DNA of 64,000 nt from Rhodococcus sp. OK519 (GCF_003051005.1 NZ_QAOW01000004.1:372001-436000); one strand, 5' to 3'; shown: positions 1 through 13,716, numbered from the stretch's first letter. The notes: generated by a model from the letters alone, not told the origin. Numbers and translations: made by a program.

Positions 1-1206
<1,206 letters not shown>

Positions 1207-1207
1207 T

Positions 1208-1247
1208 CTGACGCGGCTCAGCCTATCAGCGGCGGCAGCCGCGTCAG
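1208..1247. repeat. Perfect 11-bp inverted repeat upstream of pyrR
   Basis: CTGACGCGGCT at 1208-1218 is an exact reverse complement of 1237-1247, with an 18-base loop. It lies between the nusB hairpin and the PyrR stem-loop. It could be a second part of the pyr leader structure or a promoter-region dyad. It has no T-tract, so it is not a classic terminator. Confidence 0.5.
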
Positions 1248-1304
1248 ATTCCGGGTAGTCCGGGTCCAGGGCCGTTCGGACGACGCTGTGTCCACGGCCA
1301 CAGG

Positions 1305-1352
1305 GACGACACTGCCGCCCACCCCGGGGCGGGAATGGGCGGCAGCGTCGTC
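1305..1352 (-). terminator. Hairpin terminator downstream of nusB
   Basis: The arms 1305-1321 and 1336-1352 pair over 17 bp with one mismatch around a 14-base loop. The hairpin begins three bases after the nusB stop on the minus strand. There is no U-tract, which is common for actinobacterial terminators. It probably ends the pepQ-efp-nusB transcript and separates it from pyrR. Confidence 0.7.
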
Positions 1353-1355
1353 ACG

Positions 1356-1877
1356 TCAGGACTCGGTGTCTTCGGTGTTCTCGGTGTTGTCGATGTTCTC
1401 GATGCTCGGGCGCTGCGAGGTCGCAGCGGCAGCGGCGCGAACCTGGGGCGCCACCAGCACGACCTGGCCCAGCACACCGTTCACGAAGCCCGGCGAATCA
1501 TCGGTGGACAGTTCCTTGGCAAGTTCGACGGCCTCGTCGACAGCCACCACCGGAGGAACGTCGGTGGCATGGAACAGCTCCCACACGGCAATCCGGAGGA
1601 TCGCACGGTCCACCGCAGGCAGACGATCGAGCGTCCAGTCCTGCAGGTGGGACTCGATCACCTGGTCCAGCCGGTCCAGGTTCTCCGCGACACCCTGAAC
1701 GACCGTCACCGTGTACGGGGCGACGGGCGCCACCGAATCGTCGCGGCCCGCGAGATCCGACCGGTCGTCCGCGAGGCGGACCGGATCGACGTCGCGTGCT
1801 TCGGCCTCGAACAGGAAATCGACGGCCCGCTTGCGGGCCTTGTGACGTGCTCCGAGTTTCTTATGCGTGCCCGACAC
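1356..1877 (-). CDS. nusB: Transcription antitermination protein NusB
   Basis: NusB binds BoxA RNA together with NusE (S10) and supports antitermination in rRNA operons. The 173-residue protein opens with a [17 protein letters not shown] segment typical of the N-terminal helix, and the all-helical fold continues to about residue 145. The last 25 residues are an Ala/Thr/Glu-rich tail. The GTG start at 1877-1875 directly abuts the TGA of efp, so the genes are coupled. The efp-nusB order is conserved in actinobacteria. Confidence 0.95.
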   Translation of the reverse strand: MSGTHKKLGARHKARKRAVDFLFEAEARDVDPVRLADDRSDLAGRDDSVAPVAPYTVTVVQGVAENLDRLDQVIESHLQDWTLDRLPAVDRAILRIAVWELFHATDVPPVVAVDEAVELAKELSTDDSPGFVNGVLGQVVLVAPQVRAAAAATSQRPSIENIDNTENTEDTES

Positions 1878-2441
1878 TCAGGAATTCACGCGCCCGAGGT
1901 AGTTGCCGTCACGCGAGTCGACCTTGAGCTTGTCACCCGTATTGATGAACAGCGGAACCTGGATCTCGGCACCGGTCTCGAGCGTGGCCGGCTTGGTGCC
2001 ACCCGTCGAGCGGTCGCCCTGCAGACCCGGATCGGTGTGCTTGACCTCGAGCTCGACCGTGACCGGGAGCTCGACGAACAGCGGCGCGTCCTCGTGCGTC
2101 GCGACCTGGACCCGCATGTTCTCGAGCAGGAAGCGCGCACCGTCACCGACGGTGGTCTCGTTGACCGGAATCTGGTCGTAGGTGTCGCCATCCATGAAGA
2201 TGTAGTCGCTACCGTCGTGGTACAGGTAGGTCATGTCGCGACGATCGACCGTCGCGGTCTCGACCTTGACACCAGCGTTGAAGGTCTTGTCGACGGTCTT
2301 GCCGGACAGGACGTTCTTCATCTTGGTGCGCACGAAAGCGGGGCCCTTACCCGGCTTGACGTGCTGGAACTCGATGATCTGCCAGAGCTGGCCCTCGATC
2401 TTCAGCACGAGCCCGTTCTTGAAATCACTGGTGTCTGCCAC
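1878..2441 (-). CDS. efp: Translation elongation factor P
   Basis: EF-P binds between the P and E sites and rescues ribosomes stalled at polyproline. The 187 residues cover the three beta-barrel domains. The tip loop of domain I is PGKGPA, with Lys32 flanked by prolines. Actinobacteria with this palindromic loop are reported to use the lysine without modification; no EpmA or deoxyrhamnosyl-type modification gene is visible here. Domain III motifs such as [13 protein letters not shown] are present. The ATG start lies 16 bases after pepQ, so it belongs to the pepQ-efp-nusB operon. Confidence 0.97.
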   Translation of the reverse strand: MADTSDFKNGLVLKIEGQLWQIIEFQHVKPGKGPAFVRTKMKNVLSGKTVDKTFNAGVKVETATVDRRDMTYLYHDGSDYIFMDGDTYDQIPVNETTVGDGARFLLENMRVQVATHEDAPLFVELPVTVELEVKHTDPGLQGDRSTGGTKPATLETGAEIQVPLFINTGDKLKVDSRDGNYLGRVNS

Positions 2442-2457
2442 TTAGTTCGCGTCTCCT

Positions 2458-3576
2458 TCAGACGATTGCGAAATCCTTGCTGGTGAGAGTGAGGAGTTCC
2501 GGCCCCTGCTCGCGAACGACGAGCGTGTCCTCGATCCTGACGCCACCGCGCCCGGAGAAGTACACACCCGGCTCGACGGTCACCACCGCACCGCAAAGCA
2601 GTGTACCGGTGCCGAGCTTGCCGATCCCGGGCGCTTCGTGGATCTCGAGGCCGACGCCGTGGCCGAGTCCGTGCAGGAACAGGTCGCCGTATCCTGCGGA
2701 CTCGATCACCGACCGCGCCGACGCATCGACCGAACCGACCGGTACACCCGGGACCAGCGCCGCGCGACCGGCAGCCTGCGCCCGCGCGACCAGGTCGTAG
2801 AGGTCGCGTTGCCAGTCGTCCGCCGTCTCCAGGACGTACGTGCGCGTCATGTCGGAGTGGTAGCCGCCGATCTGGGCGCCGAAGTCCAGCTTCACGAAGT
2901 CGCCCGACCCGAGGACCGCCTCGGTGGGGCGGTGATGCGGAACCGCGGAATTGGGCCCGGCCGCAACGATGGTCTCGAACGAGATGCCGTCCGCACCCCG
3001 CTCGAACATCAGCCACTCCAGTTCGCGGGCCACCTCGCGCTCCGTGCGACCGGGGCGTAGTCCGCCTCGCTCGACCAGAGCGGCGAGCGCCTCGTCGGCG
3101 GCCGTGCAGGCACGACGCAGCAGGTCCACCTCGCCCTCGTCCTTGACCTCGCGCAACCGCTCGACGATCCCGGGCGCCCGCAGCAGCTCGATCCGCGGCG
3201 CGACCTCCTCCCACGCCGCGTGCTGGTCGAACGTGACGACGTGGCTCTCGAACCCGACCCGGCCGACGCCCCACGCCGTCACGAGTTCCAGCAGACCCGG
3301 CGCGCACGCCCTGGCGATCTCGGCGCGCAGATCGGGGACCTGCTCCCCCACCTGCACGAGGTATCGGCCGTCGGTGGCGATGACCGTCCGGTCCTCGGCT
3401 CCGGTGTCGTCGGCAGCCGAAACGATCAGCGCGGCATTCGATCCCGTGAACCCCGTGAGGTACCGGATGTTGAGCAGATCGGTGACGAGCAGCACATCGA
3501 GTTCACGTTCGCGCAGGATCTCGCGGAGCCGTGCCCGACGTGCGGCGGTCGACGTGGGCGCCTCATGGATCGACAT
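2458..3576 (-). CDS. pepQ: M24 family Xaa-Pro dipeptidase / aminopeptidase
   Basis: A cytosolic metallopeptidase that cleaves before or after proline in short peptides. The 372-residue protein has a creatinase-type N-terminal domain to about residue 125, then a pita-bread domain. All five expected metal ligands can be seen: Asp231, Asp242, His306, Glu335 and Glu349. It lies just upstream of efp, an order shared with mycobacteria, where the gene is called pepQ. Whether it prefers dipeptides (PepQ) or longer peptides (PepP) cannot be read from the sequence. Confidence 0.92.
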   Translation of the reverse strand: MSIHEAPTSTAARRARLREILRERELDVLLVTDLLNIRYLTGFTGSNAALIVSAADDTGAEDRTVIATDGRYLVQVGEQVPDLRAEIARACAPGLLELVTAWGVGRVGFESHVVTFDQHAAWEEVAPRIELLRAPGIVERLREVKDEGEVDLLRRACTAADEALAALVERGGLRPGRTEREVARELEWLMFERGADGISFETIVAAGPNSAVPHHRPTEAVLGSGDFVKLDFGAQIGGYHSDMTRTYVLETADDWQRDLYDLVARAQAAGRAALVPGVPVGSVDASARSVIESAGYGDLFLHGLGHGVGLEIHEAPGIGKLGTGTLLCGAVVTVEPGVYFSGRGGVRIEDTLVVREQGPELLTLTSKDFAIV

Positions 3577-3678
3577 GCACCGAAACTACCCCTCGGGGCA
3601 GCCGTGTCCGACACCTCTTCGGCCCGTTTGTGTGGGTTACGACACACGCCCGGAATCCTGCTGGTTACGCTGTGTCAC

Positions 3679-4296
3679 ATGAATGGGTGGGTCGTACGTG
3701 GTCTCGGTCTGGCATTGGTATACGTCGTGGTGCGCACGTTCCTCGGCGCCGCGGTGACGGAGTGGCCCCAGCAGGGCAGCATCCTGCGGTGGTTCTCGTT
3801 GATCGTCGTGATCCTCGCCGCGTTCCTGTGGGGCGCGCTCGACGGCATTCGCGACCGTCGTGCGAATCCGGATCCCGACGACTCGGCCGACCTGACGATG
3901 CGGTGGCTCGCGGCCGCCGCCGTCGCGGGTGTGCTCGCCGGAGCCCTCTCATGGCTGGTCGGCATGATCTTCGACATCGCGGTCGCCAACGGTTCGTTGT
4001 TCTTCGAGGTCACCTCGGGGGCGGCATTCACCATCCTGCTGATCTTCGTCCCGGCGACGATCGCCGTCGCACTGGGTCGCTTCCTGGTCGGACGCGAGTC
4101 GAATAACTCACGCGACGCGGTGGCGTACGAGCACGACGCGGATCTCGAGGTCGAAGAGAATGCGGCCGAGAACTACGCCGGTAGCGAGTGGTCGTCCGAG
4201 CACGGTCAGGTTCCGGCCGACGACTCCGCCACCGAGGTCTTCTCGCCGGTCGATCCGGACGGGCAGCACGGCGGGGCACATCGCGCGGACAAGTAG
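3679..4296 (+). CDS. Conserved four-helix membrane protein (B-4DMT family type)
   Basis: The 205-residue protein has four hydrophobic segments at about residues 5-20, 35-52, 72-95 and 105-130, then an acidic hydrophilic tail of about 70 residues. The pattern resembles proteins annotated as B-4DMT family transporters in Rhodococcus and Mycobacterium. No substrate can be inferred. The ATG at 3679 is chosen because the sequence upstream in this frame is the antisense of pepQ. The gene is convergent with aroQ and ends at a strong shared hairpin. Confidence 0.75.
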   Translation: MNGWVVRGLGLALVYVVVRTFLGAAVTEWPQQGSILRWFSLIVVILAAFLWGALDGIRDRRANPDPDDSADLTMRWLAAAAVAGVLAGALSWLVGMIFDIAVANGSLFFEVTSGAAFTILLIFVPATIAVALGRFLVGRESNNSRDAVAYEHDADLEVEENAAENYAGSEWSSEHGQVPADDSATEVFSPVDPDGQHGGAHRADK

Positions 4297-4315
4297 CGGA
4301 GACAGTCCACATACG

Positions 4316-4362
4316 GACGAGAGCGGGCCGGGGTGGTGATACCACCCCGGCCCGCTCTCGTC
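4316..4362. terminator. Perfect bidirectional terminator hairpin
   Basis: The arms 4316-4337 and 4341-4362 are exact reverse complements over 22 bp with a 3-base loop (GAT). It sits between the plus-strand membrane-protein gene and the minus-strand aroQ stop, so it can end transcripts from both sides. Confidence 0.9.
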
Positions 4363-4385
4363 GGACGTCGATCAGTGAACGATCG

Positions 4386-6581
<2,196 letters not shown>

Positions 6582-6585
6582 CGGA

Positions 6586-7782
6586 TCACCGCGGCGGACG
6601 AGCCGCGATGCCGTCGACGTATCGCTGAAAGTTCGAGCGGGTCTCGGCGATCGAGTCGCCGCCGAACTTGTCGAGCGCGGCCTGGGCAACCACGAGAGCC
6701 ACCATCGCCTCCGCGACGACACCCGCGGCCGGGACCGCACACACGTCGGAGCGCTGATGGATGGCGACAGCCTCCTCGCCGGTAGCCATGTCGATGGTCG
6801 ACAGGGCCCTCGGCACCGTGGAGATCGGCTTCATCGCGGCGCGTACGCGCAGCGCCTCACCGTTGGTCATGCCGCCCTCGAGCCCGCCTGCGCGGTTGGT
6901 GGAGCGCAGGATGCCGTCCGGCCCGGGTCGGATCTCGTCATGTGCCGCGCTGCCGCGGCGACGCGCCGTCTCGAAGCCGTCACCCACCTCGACGCCCTTG
7001 ATCGCCTGGATGCCCATGAGTGCGGCGGCGAGCTTGGAGTCGAGACGGTCGGCACCACTGACGAACGAGCCCAGACCGACCGGCAGTCCGTGCACGATGA
7101 CCTCGACGACGCCGCCGAGCGTGTCGCCGTCCTTCTTGGCGGCCTCGATCTCGGCGATCATGGAGATCTCCGCTGCTTCATCGAACGCCCGCACCGGGCT
7201 GGCATCGATCGCGTCGAGGTCGCCGGCCTGCGGGCCTGCGCCGACATACGGATCGGAAGCGCCGATCGAGATCACGTGGGACACCACCTCGACGCCGAAC
7301 AATTGACGGAGGAACTGGCGGGCGACGGTGCCGGCCGCGACGCGAGCCGCGGTCTCGCGGGCGCTCGCGCGCTCGAGCACCGGACGGGCGTCGTCGAAGC
7401 CGTACTTGAGCATGCCCGAGTAATCGGCGTGACCGGGGCGCGGACGCGTCAGCGGCGCGTTACGCGCCTGACCGGCGAGTTCTGCCTCGTCCACCGGGTC
7501 GGGAGACATGATGGTCTCCCACTTGGGCCACTCGGTGTTGCCCACCTCGACGGCGATCGGGCCGCCGAGCGTGCGACCGTGCCGCACGCCGCCGATGATC
7601 GAGACCTTGTCGGCCTCGAACTTCATGCGGGCACCGCGGCCGTAGCCGAGACGACGGCGCGCCAGCTGCGTCGAGATGTCGTCGGACGTCACCTCGACAC
7701 CGGCGACCATCCCCTCGAGCATCGCGACGAGGGCGGGACCATGGGATTCTCCAGCAGTTATCCAGCGCAACACATCCAGCAT
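6586..7782 (-). CDS. aroC: Chorismate synthase
   Basis: Converts EPSP to chorismate using reduced FMN, the last shikimate-pathway step. The 398-residue protein begins with [20 protein letters not shown] and contains [12 protein letters not shown] and [19 protein letters not shown], all signature segments of the family. Length is normal. The start is preceded by a 130-base gap after aroE that holds an 11-bp tandem repeat, so aroC-aroK-aroB-aroQ may have their own promoter there. The stop is four bases before aroK. Confidence 0.97.
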   Translation of the reverse strand: MLDVLRWITAGESHGPALVAMLEGMVAGVEVTSDDISTQLARRRLGYGRGARMKFEADKVSIIGGVRHGRTLGGPIAVEVGNTEWPKWETIMSPDPVDEAELAGQARNAPLTRPRPGHADYSGMLKYGFDDARPVLERASARETAARVAAGTVARQFLRQLFGVEVVSHVISIGASDPYVGAGPQAGDLDAIDASPVRAFDEAAEISMIAEIEAAKKDGDTLGGVVEVIVHGLPVGLGSFVSGADRLDSKLAAALMGIQAIKGVEVGDGFETARRRGSAAHDEIRPGPDGILRSTNRAGGLEGGMTNGEALRVRAAMKPISTVPRALSTIDMATGEEAVAIHQRSDVCAVPAAGVVAEAMVALVVAQAALDKFGGDSIAETRSNFQRYVDGIAARPPR

Positions 7783-7812
7783 CTTTCCACGAGGAAGGGA
7801 CCAGGTACGACA

Positions 7813-7856
7813 GTGGGCCGTCGGTGGGCCGTCGGTGGGCCGTCGGTGGGCCGTCG
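7813..7856. repeat. Four perfect 11-bp tandem repeats between aroE and aroC
   Basis: GTGGGCCGTCG occurs four times head to tail at 7813-7823, 7824-7834, 7835-7845 and 7846-7856. It sits 30-75 bases upstream of the aroC start on the minus strand, where a promoter or leader would be. The unit is not a multiple of three and no gene covers it. Confidence 0.93.
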
Positions 7857-7912
7857 GCCGCTTTCGTCACACCCGCCACAGGCAGGTGCACCGCACGACG
7901 GCACCGGCAGAA

Positions 7913-8755
7913 CTAGGAATCGAGTGCGGCGGCCATCGCCTCGCGGGGCGCGGGCATTCCGGTGAACTGCTCCACCTGGCCGTACGCCTGGTTCAGGAGC
8001 ATCGCGAGTCCCCCGACGACGGTGCCGCCCGCCCGCGAGACGGCCTCCGCCAGCGGCGTCGGCCACGGATCGTAGATCGCGTCGAGCACGAACGGCGCCC
8101 GGCCGATCGCGTCGGCGAAGGGGGTTGCCCCCGCCGACGGGACGGTGCTCACGAGCACCGCGGACGCCGCGCAGACGTCGCCGAGTCGGGAGTCGTCGAA
8201 CGGCAGGTGGCGCACGTCGAGGCCCACGGCCTCCGCGCAGTCGAGGGTGTCCCGTGCCCGGCCGGCATCGCGTGCGACGACGGTCACCGAGCCCACCCCG
8301 AGGTCCGCGAGCGCGACGAGCGCGGGCCGCGCCGTTCCGCCCGCTCCGACGACGACCGCCGACGCGCCGGTGAGGTCACCGATTCCGCCTTCGACGAGCG
8401 CGCCGCGGACACCGTCGACGTCGGTGCAGTCGGCGCGCCATCCGCCGTCGACGCGGACGAGCGTGTTGGCCGAGCCGATCGTGACGGCGCGGTCGGTGCG
8501 CTCGGTCGCGAACTCGAGGGCCGCGACCTTGCCGGGCATCGTCACCGACAGGCCCACCCATTCGGGCCCGAGGCCCGACACCAGCTCCGGTAGCTGCTCG
8601 CCGGTGCACTCGATCCGCTCGTACGTCCAGTCGACCAGCCCGAGCGCGCGATAGGCCGCGAGGTGAAGGTTCGGGGACTTCGAGTGTGAGATCGGGCTCC
8701 CGAGTACCCCAGCCTTCCGGGCCTTCCTGGCGTCACGGGCAGACACGTCGTTCAC
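7913..8755 (-). CDS. aroE: Shikimate dehydrogenase
   Basis: NADPH-dependent reduction of 3-dehydroshikimate to shikimate. The 280-residue protein has the substrate site LGSPISHSKSPNLH near residue 18, the catalytic lysine in VTMPGKV, the TDVDG aspartate, and the NADP-binding loop VVGAGGTARPAL. The start overlaps the mltG stop by four bases, so it is coupled to mltG. The aroE-aroC gap of 130 bases is the only sizeable gap in the aro block. Confidence 0.95.
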   Translation of the reverse strand: MNDVSARDARKARKAGVLGSPISHSKSPNLHLAAYRALGLVDWTYERIECTGEQLPELVSGLGPEWVGLSVTMPGKVAALEFATERTDRAVTIGSANTLVRVDGGWRADCTDVDGVRGALVEGGIGDLTGASAVVVGAGGTARPALVALADLGVGSVTVVARDAGRARDTLDCAEAVGLDVRHLPFDDSRLGDVCAASAVLVSTVPSAGATPFADAIGRAPFVLDAIYDPWPTPLAEAVSRAGGTVVGGLAMLLNQAYGQVEQFTGMPAPREAMAAALDS

Positions 8756-10170
8756 CTTCCGCTGTCGAGGATGCCGCTCGTGCGAGCCAACTCGATGTTC
8801 GCGAGGTGCTCGTCGTAGCTGCGGGTGAAGAGCGTGGTGCCCTTCTTGTCGATCGTCACGAAGTACAGGAAATCACCCGGCGCCGGATTCTCCACCGCGC
8901 GAAGCGCATTGATACTCGGCGACGCGATGGGCGTCGCCGGCAGGCCCGGCATGGCGTACGTGTTCCACGGGGTGACCCGGGCACGGTCGGCGTCGGTGGT
9001 GGCGACCTCGGTCTCGTCGAGGGAGTAGTTGACCGTCGAGTCGAACTGCAGCGGCTGGTTCACCGCGAGACGATTCACGACCACGCGCGCGACCTTGTCG
9101 AAGTCGGCGGGCAATGCCTCGCGTTCGACGAGCGACGCGACGATGAGCATCTGGTACGGGGCCAGGCCCACGCTGCCGCCCGCAGTCTCGAGACCCGTCG
9201 CCTCGTAGCTCTCGGCACTCGACCCGACCAGGTGGTGCAGGATCTCGACGGGCCCCTGGGTCGGATCGAAATCCCAGCTGCCGGCCGCGATCAGACCCTC
9301 GAGCTGACGATCCCGGTCCGGGACGTTGGCGACCGGCGTGCGCGCCCAGTCCGGGACGCCGAGCGCCGCGAGGTCCGCGCCCGCGCCCGCCTGGTTGAGC
9401 TGGTCGTAGCTGATGCACTTCTTCGTATCGGCCGGGCCGACACAGCTGGCTTCGGAGATGAGCGTGTAGATGCCCTTCTTCACCGCCCCCGTCTGGACAT
9501 CACGGGTGTCGTGGAGCTGACGGCCTTCCGAGATCACCATCGCCCCGACGCGCGCGGTCGGCGACACGAGGGCCGCGACCGCGTCCGTTCCCGAGATCTG
9601 GGTGGCGACCGAGTAGAAGCCGGGCTGCACCGAACTCATCGCATCGTTGCGGAGCGCGGCGCGATAGAACGCGGCCCCGCTCTTGACGACGTCCTTGGTC
9701 GCCATCTCGTCGGCGATCTGATCCGCAGTGTCGCCGGGATGGACCTGCACGACCACTTCGGGACCACCCGGTCCCGCGTAGTCGGCCACGTCGCCGCCGG
9801 TGATCTGGCCGTACACCGCGACCGCGGCAGCGCCCAGCCCTCCGAGCAGAACCGCTCCGGCCAGGACTCCGATCACCCGGCCCCGGCGCTTGCGCCGTGC
9901 GGCCGCCTGCAACCGACGAGCCTCGCCGCGGCTGATGGGATGTGTGCCGACGGCGGTCGGCAGCGCTCGGCGGCGGTCGTCGTCGTACTCGTATCGGTCG
10001 TACTCCGGCTCGTAGCCGTAGCCCTGGTCGTGCGGCTGCCCGTACTCGGGCTCGAACGCGGGTCCGTGGTCGTTGCCGGACGCGTACCGGTAGTTGCCGT
10101 CGTGATCACCCGCATAGCCGGGGGTCGACTCGTATTCGGGACGACCCGACGGTGGCCGATGATCGTTCAC
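8752..10170 (-). CDS. mltG: Endolytic murein transglycosylase MltG
   Basis: Membrane-bound enzyme that cuts nascent peptidoglycan glycan strands and sets their length. The first ~95 residues are a cytosolic Tyr/Glu/Asp-rich tail, then one membrane helix at about 99-120 and an extracellular YceG domain. The catalytic glutamate lies in [11 protein letters not shown], followed by the family motif [17 protein letters not shown]. The start overlaps ruvX by four bases and the stop overlaps aroE. The ruvX-mltG-aroE order is conserved in actinobacteria. Confidence 0.94.
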   Translation of the reverse strand: MNDHRPPSGRPEYESTPGYAGDHDGNYRYASGNDHGPAFEPEYGQPHDQGYGYEPEYDRYEYDDDRRRALPTAVGTHPISRGEARRLQAAARRKRRGRVIGVLAGAVLLGGLGAAAVAVYGQITGGDVADYAGPGGPEVVVQVHPGDTADQIADEMATKDVVKSGAAFYRAALRNDAMSSVQPGFYSVATQISGTDAVAALVSPTARVGAMVISEGRQLHDTRDVQTGAVKKGIYTLISEASCVGPADTKKCISYDQLNQAGAGADLAALGVPDWARTPVANVPDRDRQLEGLIAAGSWDFDPTQGPVEILHHLVGSSAESYEATGLETAGGSVGLAPYQMLIVASLVEREALPADFDKVARVVVNRLAVNQPLQFDSTVNYSLDETEVATTDADRARVTPWNTYAMPGLPATPIASPSINALRAVENPAPGDFLYFVTIDKKGTTLFTRSYDEHLANIELARTSGILDSGR

Positions 10171-10751
10171 AGGGCGTCTCCCGTGGGTCGATCGCCACCG
10201 TCCGCATCCGACACGTTCACCGCGCTACTCCGCTCGTCCAACCATCCCTGCAAGATCGCCACCGCTGCGGCCTGATCGATCATCGGCCGCTGTCCCTTGG
10301 CTCGGACACCGCTCTCCCGCAGTGCCCGCGACGCGGTGACCGTCGTCAAACGCTCATCGGCCATTCGCACCGGGATCGGCTCGATCCCGCGCTGTAATCG
10401 CCGAGCGAATGCGGATGCCAGATCCGCGGCCTTCCCTCGCTCACCGCGCAGCGTCTGCGGCAGCCCGACGATAACCTCGACGGCCTCGTACTCCTCGACA
10501 AGCGCGACAATCCGCCGGATGTCCGGCGCGTCGGGCCCCTTCTCCTTGGACCGCGGAACAGTCTCCACCGGCGTCGCGAGAATGCAGTCCGGGTCGCACG
10601 AGGCGACCCCGATCCGCACACTGCCGACGTCGACGCCGATCCGGCGTCCGCGCCCGGGATCGTCGACCCCGGGGCGATCGGGACCCGACCGGGCAGAACT
10701 GTCGGGACCCGACTGGGCAGTACTGTCGGGACCCGACGAGGCCGGGGCCAC
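10167..10751 (-). CDS. ruvX: RuvX/YqgF family Holliday-junction resolvase-like nuclease
   Basis: RNase H-fold nuclease linked to pre-16S rRNA processing and to Holliday-junction resolution. The fold starts with [12 protein letters not shown], where the aspartate is catalytic, and continues with [16 protein letters not shown] and the MADERLTT and [10 protein letters not shown] segments. The core is preceded by about 28 residues of SGPD-containing octapeptide repeats. The GTG start at 10751 follows the alaS stop by two bases. The N-terminal repeats are unlikely to form part of the active site. Confidence 0.93.
   Translation of the reverse strand: MAPASSGPDSTAQSGPDSSARSGPDRPGVDDPGRGRRIGVDVGSVRIGVASCDPDCILATPVETVPRSKEKGPDAPDIRRIVALVEEYEAVEVIVGLPQTLRGERGKAADLASAFARRLQRGIEPIPVRMADERLTTVTASRALRESGVRAKGQRPMIDQAAAVAILQGWLDERSSAVNVSDADGGDRPTGDAL
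10680..10737. repeat. 24-bp tandem repeat (about 2.4 copies) in the ruvX 5' end
   Basis: GGGACCCGAC recurs at 10680-10689, 10704-10713 and 10728-10737, and the 14-base linkers between copies differ at only two positions. In the ruvX frame it encodes an octapeptide repeat SGPDS(T/S)A(Q/R). The unit is a multiple of three, so changes in copy number would be tolerated. Confidence 0.88.
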
Positions 10752-10753
10752 CG

Positions 10754-13426
10754 CTAGGAGTTTCCTGCCAGGTCGGCGACCCGGCCCCGGACACCCTCGA
10801 GCGCCGCGGGGATGCCGGAGACGTCGGAGCCGGAGCCCTGCGCCATGTCGGCCTTGCCGCCACCGCGTCCGCCGATCTGCGGGCCGAAGCTCGATACCAG
10901 CTCACCGGCCTTGATCCCGAGGTCCTGCGCCGCCTTGGTCGCGGCCACCACGAACGGCACCTTGCCGTCGGCGTCACCGAGCAGCACCACGACAGCGGGC
11001 TGCGTGCCGAAGCGGCCACGGATGTCGGTCACGAGGCTGCGCAGGTCGTTGCCGGCGACACCGTCGGGTGCCCGCTCGGCGACGAGCAGCACCTCACCGA
11101 AGCGGTGGGCCTTGTCGACGAACGTGCCCGCCGACGCGAGCACGGCTGCAGCCTTGGTGGCCTCGAGTTCCTTCTCGGCGACCTTGAGGCGTTCGACGAG
11201 CGCCTCGATACGGGCCGGGACCTCGTCCGACGGCACCTTGAGCGACGACGCGACCCCGGCGAGCAGCGCGCGCTCCTTCGCCAGGTAGCGATAGGAGTCG
11301 AGACCCACGAACGCCTCGACGCGGCGTATGCCGGAGCCCACCGAGGACTCGCCGAGCAGCGTGACGGGGCCGATCTGCGCCGACGTCTGCACGTGCGTAC
11401 CGCCGCACAGTTCCATCGAGAACGGTCCGCCGATCTCGACGACTCGCACCTCGTCGCCGTAGTTCTCGCCGAAGAGCGCCATCGCACCCATCTGCTTGGC
11501 CTTGTCCAGATCGGTGACGAAGGTGTTCACCGCGTGGTTGGCGGCGACGGCCTCGTTGGAGACGACCTCGATTTCCTGCTTCTGCGACTCCGACAGCTGG
11601 CCCTGCCAGTTGAAGTCGAAGCGCAGGTAGCCCGGCTTGTTGAGCGAACCTGCCTGAACGGCGTTGGGGCCCAGCACCTGTCGCAGCGCCGCATGCACCA
11701 TGTGGGTGCCGGAGTGGCCCTGCGTCGCACCCTTGCGCCATTCGGCGTCGACCTGCGCGAGAACGACATCGCCCTCGGTGATCTGGCCTTCCTTGACGGT
11801 GACCTTGTGGACCCAGACCTTCTTGGCGATCTTCTGCACGTCGTTGACCTGCACGCGCAGACCGGCCGCGGTGATCGTGCCGATGTCGGCGATCTGGCCG
11901 CCCGCCTCCGCGTACAGCGGGCTGCGGTCCAGGATGACCTCGACGTCCTGGCCCGCGGTCGCGGTGGGCACCCGGACACCGTTCGAGATGAGCGCGAGCA
12001 CGTGCGCCTCGGACACCAGTTCGTTGAAGCCGGTGAACTCGGTGGGTCCGCGGTCGACCAGGTCCTTGTAGACGGTGAGGTCGGCGTGCGCGTGCTTGCG
12101 CGCCTGCGCGTCCTCCTTGGCACGCTTGCGCTGCTCGGCCATGAGCGAACGGAAGCCGTTCTCGTCGACGCTCAGGCCGGCCTCGGCCGCCATCTCCAGA
12201 GTCAGGTCGATCGGGAAGCCGTAGGTGTCGTGCAGGGCGAATGCCTCGCTGCCGCCGATGACCTTCTTGCCCGTGGACTTCACCTCGTCCGCCGCGATCT
12301 CGAAGCGCTTCGAGCCGGAGTCGAGGGTGCGCAGGAACGCTGTCTCCTCGCCGACGGCGACGTTCGAGATGCGCTCGAAGTCGGTCTCGAGGACCGGGTA
12401 GGACGGTGCCATCGTGTCGCGCACCACGGCCATGAACGCGCCCATCGACGGCTTGTCGGCTCCCAGCAGCTTCGCCGAGCGCACGATGCGGCGCAGCAGG
12501 CGACGCAGCACATAGCCGCGGCCGTCGTTGCCCGGGTTGACGCCGTCGGCGATGAGCATCGCGGCGGTGCGGGCATGGTCGGCGATCACGCGGAGGCGGA
12601 CGTCGTCCTCGTTGTTCTTGCCGTACGCGCGGCCGCTGAGTTCCTCGGCCTTGGAGATGACGGGGCGCACGAGGTCCGTCTCGTACACGTTGTCGACGCC
12701 CTGCAGCAGGAACGCGACGCGTTCGACGCCCATGCCGGTGTCGATGTTCTGCTTCGGCAGCGGGCCGAGGATCTCGAAGCTGTCCTTGCCGGAGCCCTCG
12801 CCGCGCTCGTTCTGCATGAACACGAGGTTCCAGATCTCGAGGTAGCGGTCCTCGTCGGCCTCGGGGCCGCCCGGGGCGCCGTACTCGGGGCCGCGGTCGT
12901 AGTAGATCTCCGAGCACGGGCCGCACGGGCCGGGGACACCCATCGACCAGTAGTTGTCGGCCATACCGCGGCGCTGGATGCGCTCGTCCGGGATGCCGGC
13001 CTCTTCCTTCCAGATGTCGCGGGCCTCGTCGTCGTCCAGGTAGACGGTGACCCACAGTCGCTCGGGGTCGAAGCCGTAGCCGCCGTCCTCGACGCTGTCG
13101 GTGAGCAGCGCCCACGCGTGCTTGATCGCGCCGCGCTTGAAGTAGTCGCCGAAGCTGAAGTTGCCGGCCATCTGGAAGAACGTGTTGTGACGGGTGGTGA
13201 CGCCGACGTTCTCGATGTCACCGGTGCGCACGCACTTCTGGACGCTGGTCGCGGTGGAGTACGGCGGGGTCTGCTGGCCGAGGAAGAACGGCTTGAACTG
13301 GACCATGCCCGCGTTGACGAACAGCAGGTTCGGATCGTCGAAGATCAGCGAGGCGCTGGGCACCTCGGTGTGGCCCGCCTTGACGAAATGGTCGAGGAAG
13401 CGCCTACGGATCTCGTGGGTCTGCAC
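10754..13426 (-). CDS. alaS: Alanine--tRNA ligase
   Basis: Charges tRNA-Ala in the cytosol and edits mischarged Ser/Gly. The 890-residue protein has the class II catalytic domain ([13 protein letters not shown] at the start; [19 protein letters not shown] motif region), a tRNA-recognition domain, and the editing domain with [12 protein letters not shown] and CGGTHV zinc ligands. The C-terminal DHHA1-type segment with [13 protein letters not shown] is intact. It heads the group with ruvX and mltG and lies downstream of rarA, with about 290 bases between. Confidence 0.97.
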   Translation of the reverse strand: MQTHEIRRRFLDHFVKAGHTEVPSASLIFDDPNLLFVNAGMVQFKPFFLGQQTPPYSTATSVQKCVRTGDIENVGVTTRHNTFFQMAGNFSFGDYFKRGAIKHAWALLTDSVEDGGYGFDPERLWVTVYLDDDEARDIWKEEAGIPDERIQRRGMADNYWSMGVPGPCGPCSEIYYDRGPEYGAPGGPEADEDRYLEIWNLVFMQNERGEGSGKDSFEILGPLPKQNIDTGMGVERVAFLLQGVDNVYETDLVRPVISKAEELSGRAYGKNNEDDVRLRVIADHARTAAMLIADGVNPGNDGRGYVLRRLLRRIVRSAKLLGADKPSMGAFMAVVRDTMAPSYPVLETDFERISNVAVGEETAFLRTLDSGSKRFEIAADEVKSTGKKVIGGSEAFALHDTYGFPIDLTLEMAAEAGLSVDENGFRSLMAEQRKRAKEDAQARKHAHADLTVYKDLVDRGPTEFTGFNELVSEAHVLALISNGVRVPTATAGQDVEVILDRSPLYAEAGGQIADIGTITAAGLRVQVNDVQKIAKKVWVHKVTVKEGQITEGDVVLAQVDAEWRKGATQGHSGTHMVHAALRQVLGPNAVQAGSLNKPGYLRFDFNWQGQLSESQKQEIEVVSNEAVAANHAVNTFVTDLDKAKQMGAMALFGENYGDEVRVVEIGGPFSMELCGGTHVQTSAQIGPVTLLGESSVGSGIRRVEAFVGLDSYRYLAKERALLAGVASSLKVPSDEVPARIEALVERLKVAEKELEATKAAAVLASAGTFVDKAHRFGEVLLVAERAPDGVAGNDLRSLVTDIRGRFGTQPAVVVLLGDADGKVPFVVAATKAAQDLGIKAGELVSSFGPQIGGRGGGKADMAQGSGSDVSGIPAALEGVRGRVADLAGNS

Positions 13427-13536
13427 CGGGGTTCGTCCTAACTTATGTCCGTCTGATGAAACAGTGTCCAGCCGCCGACATCGCCACCGAAATGCGAATC
13501 AGCCATTCGCAAGCTTAACGCCCCGGCGCTCGCCAT

Positions 13537-13685
13537 TTATTCGGCGGACGTGGCGGGCTCGGGCAGACGGTCACGACGGCGCCGGTCCTCGACGAAGTGG
13601 CCGACGACGACGAGGCTGCGAAACGCGGCGAAGCGGCGGTGACCACCCCCGCCCCCACGAAGCTCGCGGTGGCGCTGCAGCACAT
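13537..13685 (-). pseudogene. Short remnant resembling the start of a DUF6629 membrane-protein gene
   Basis: The 290-base gap between alaS and rarA holds no intact gene. On the minus strand from the ATG at 13685 the reading MCCSATASFVGAGVVTAA closely matches the MC(F/W)SATASxxAGxxxTA start that I recall for DUF6629 proteins. The frame then loses its hydrophobic character. A second frame, which reads through RSLVVVGHFVEDRRRRD, ends with a TAA at 13539-13537. This looks like a gene reduced by deletion and frameshift. The family link rests on memory of the motif only. Confidence 0.4.
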
Positions 13686-13716
13686 AGCCGGATTGTGACG
13701 CGGATCTCGCGACGAC

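Noticed and set aside
1335-2486. Long plus-strand open frame over nusB and efp
   Set aside because: It is antisense to two clearly conserved genes and its translation has no family character; long mirror frames are common at this GC content. The same applies to the long frames at 5890-7965, 11105-13441, 29167-31629 and 61675-63729.
7813-7856. CRISPR-like array
   Set aside because: The units touch each other without spacers; it is a plain tandem repeat. The same holds for the repeats in aroK, ruvX and at 38358-38392.
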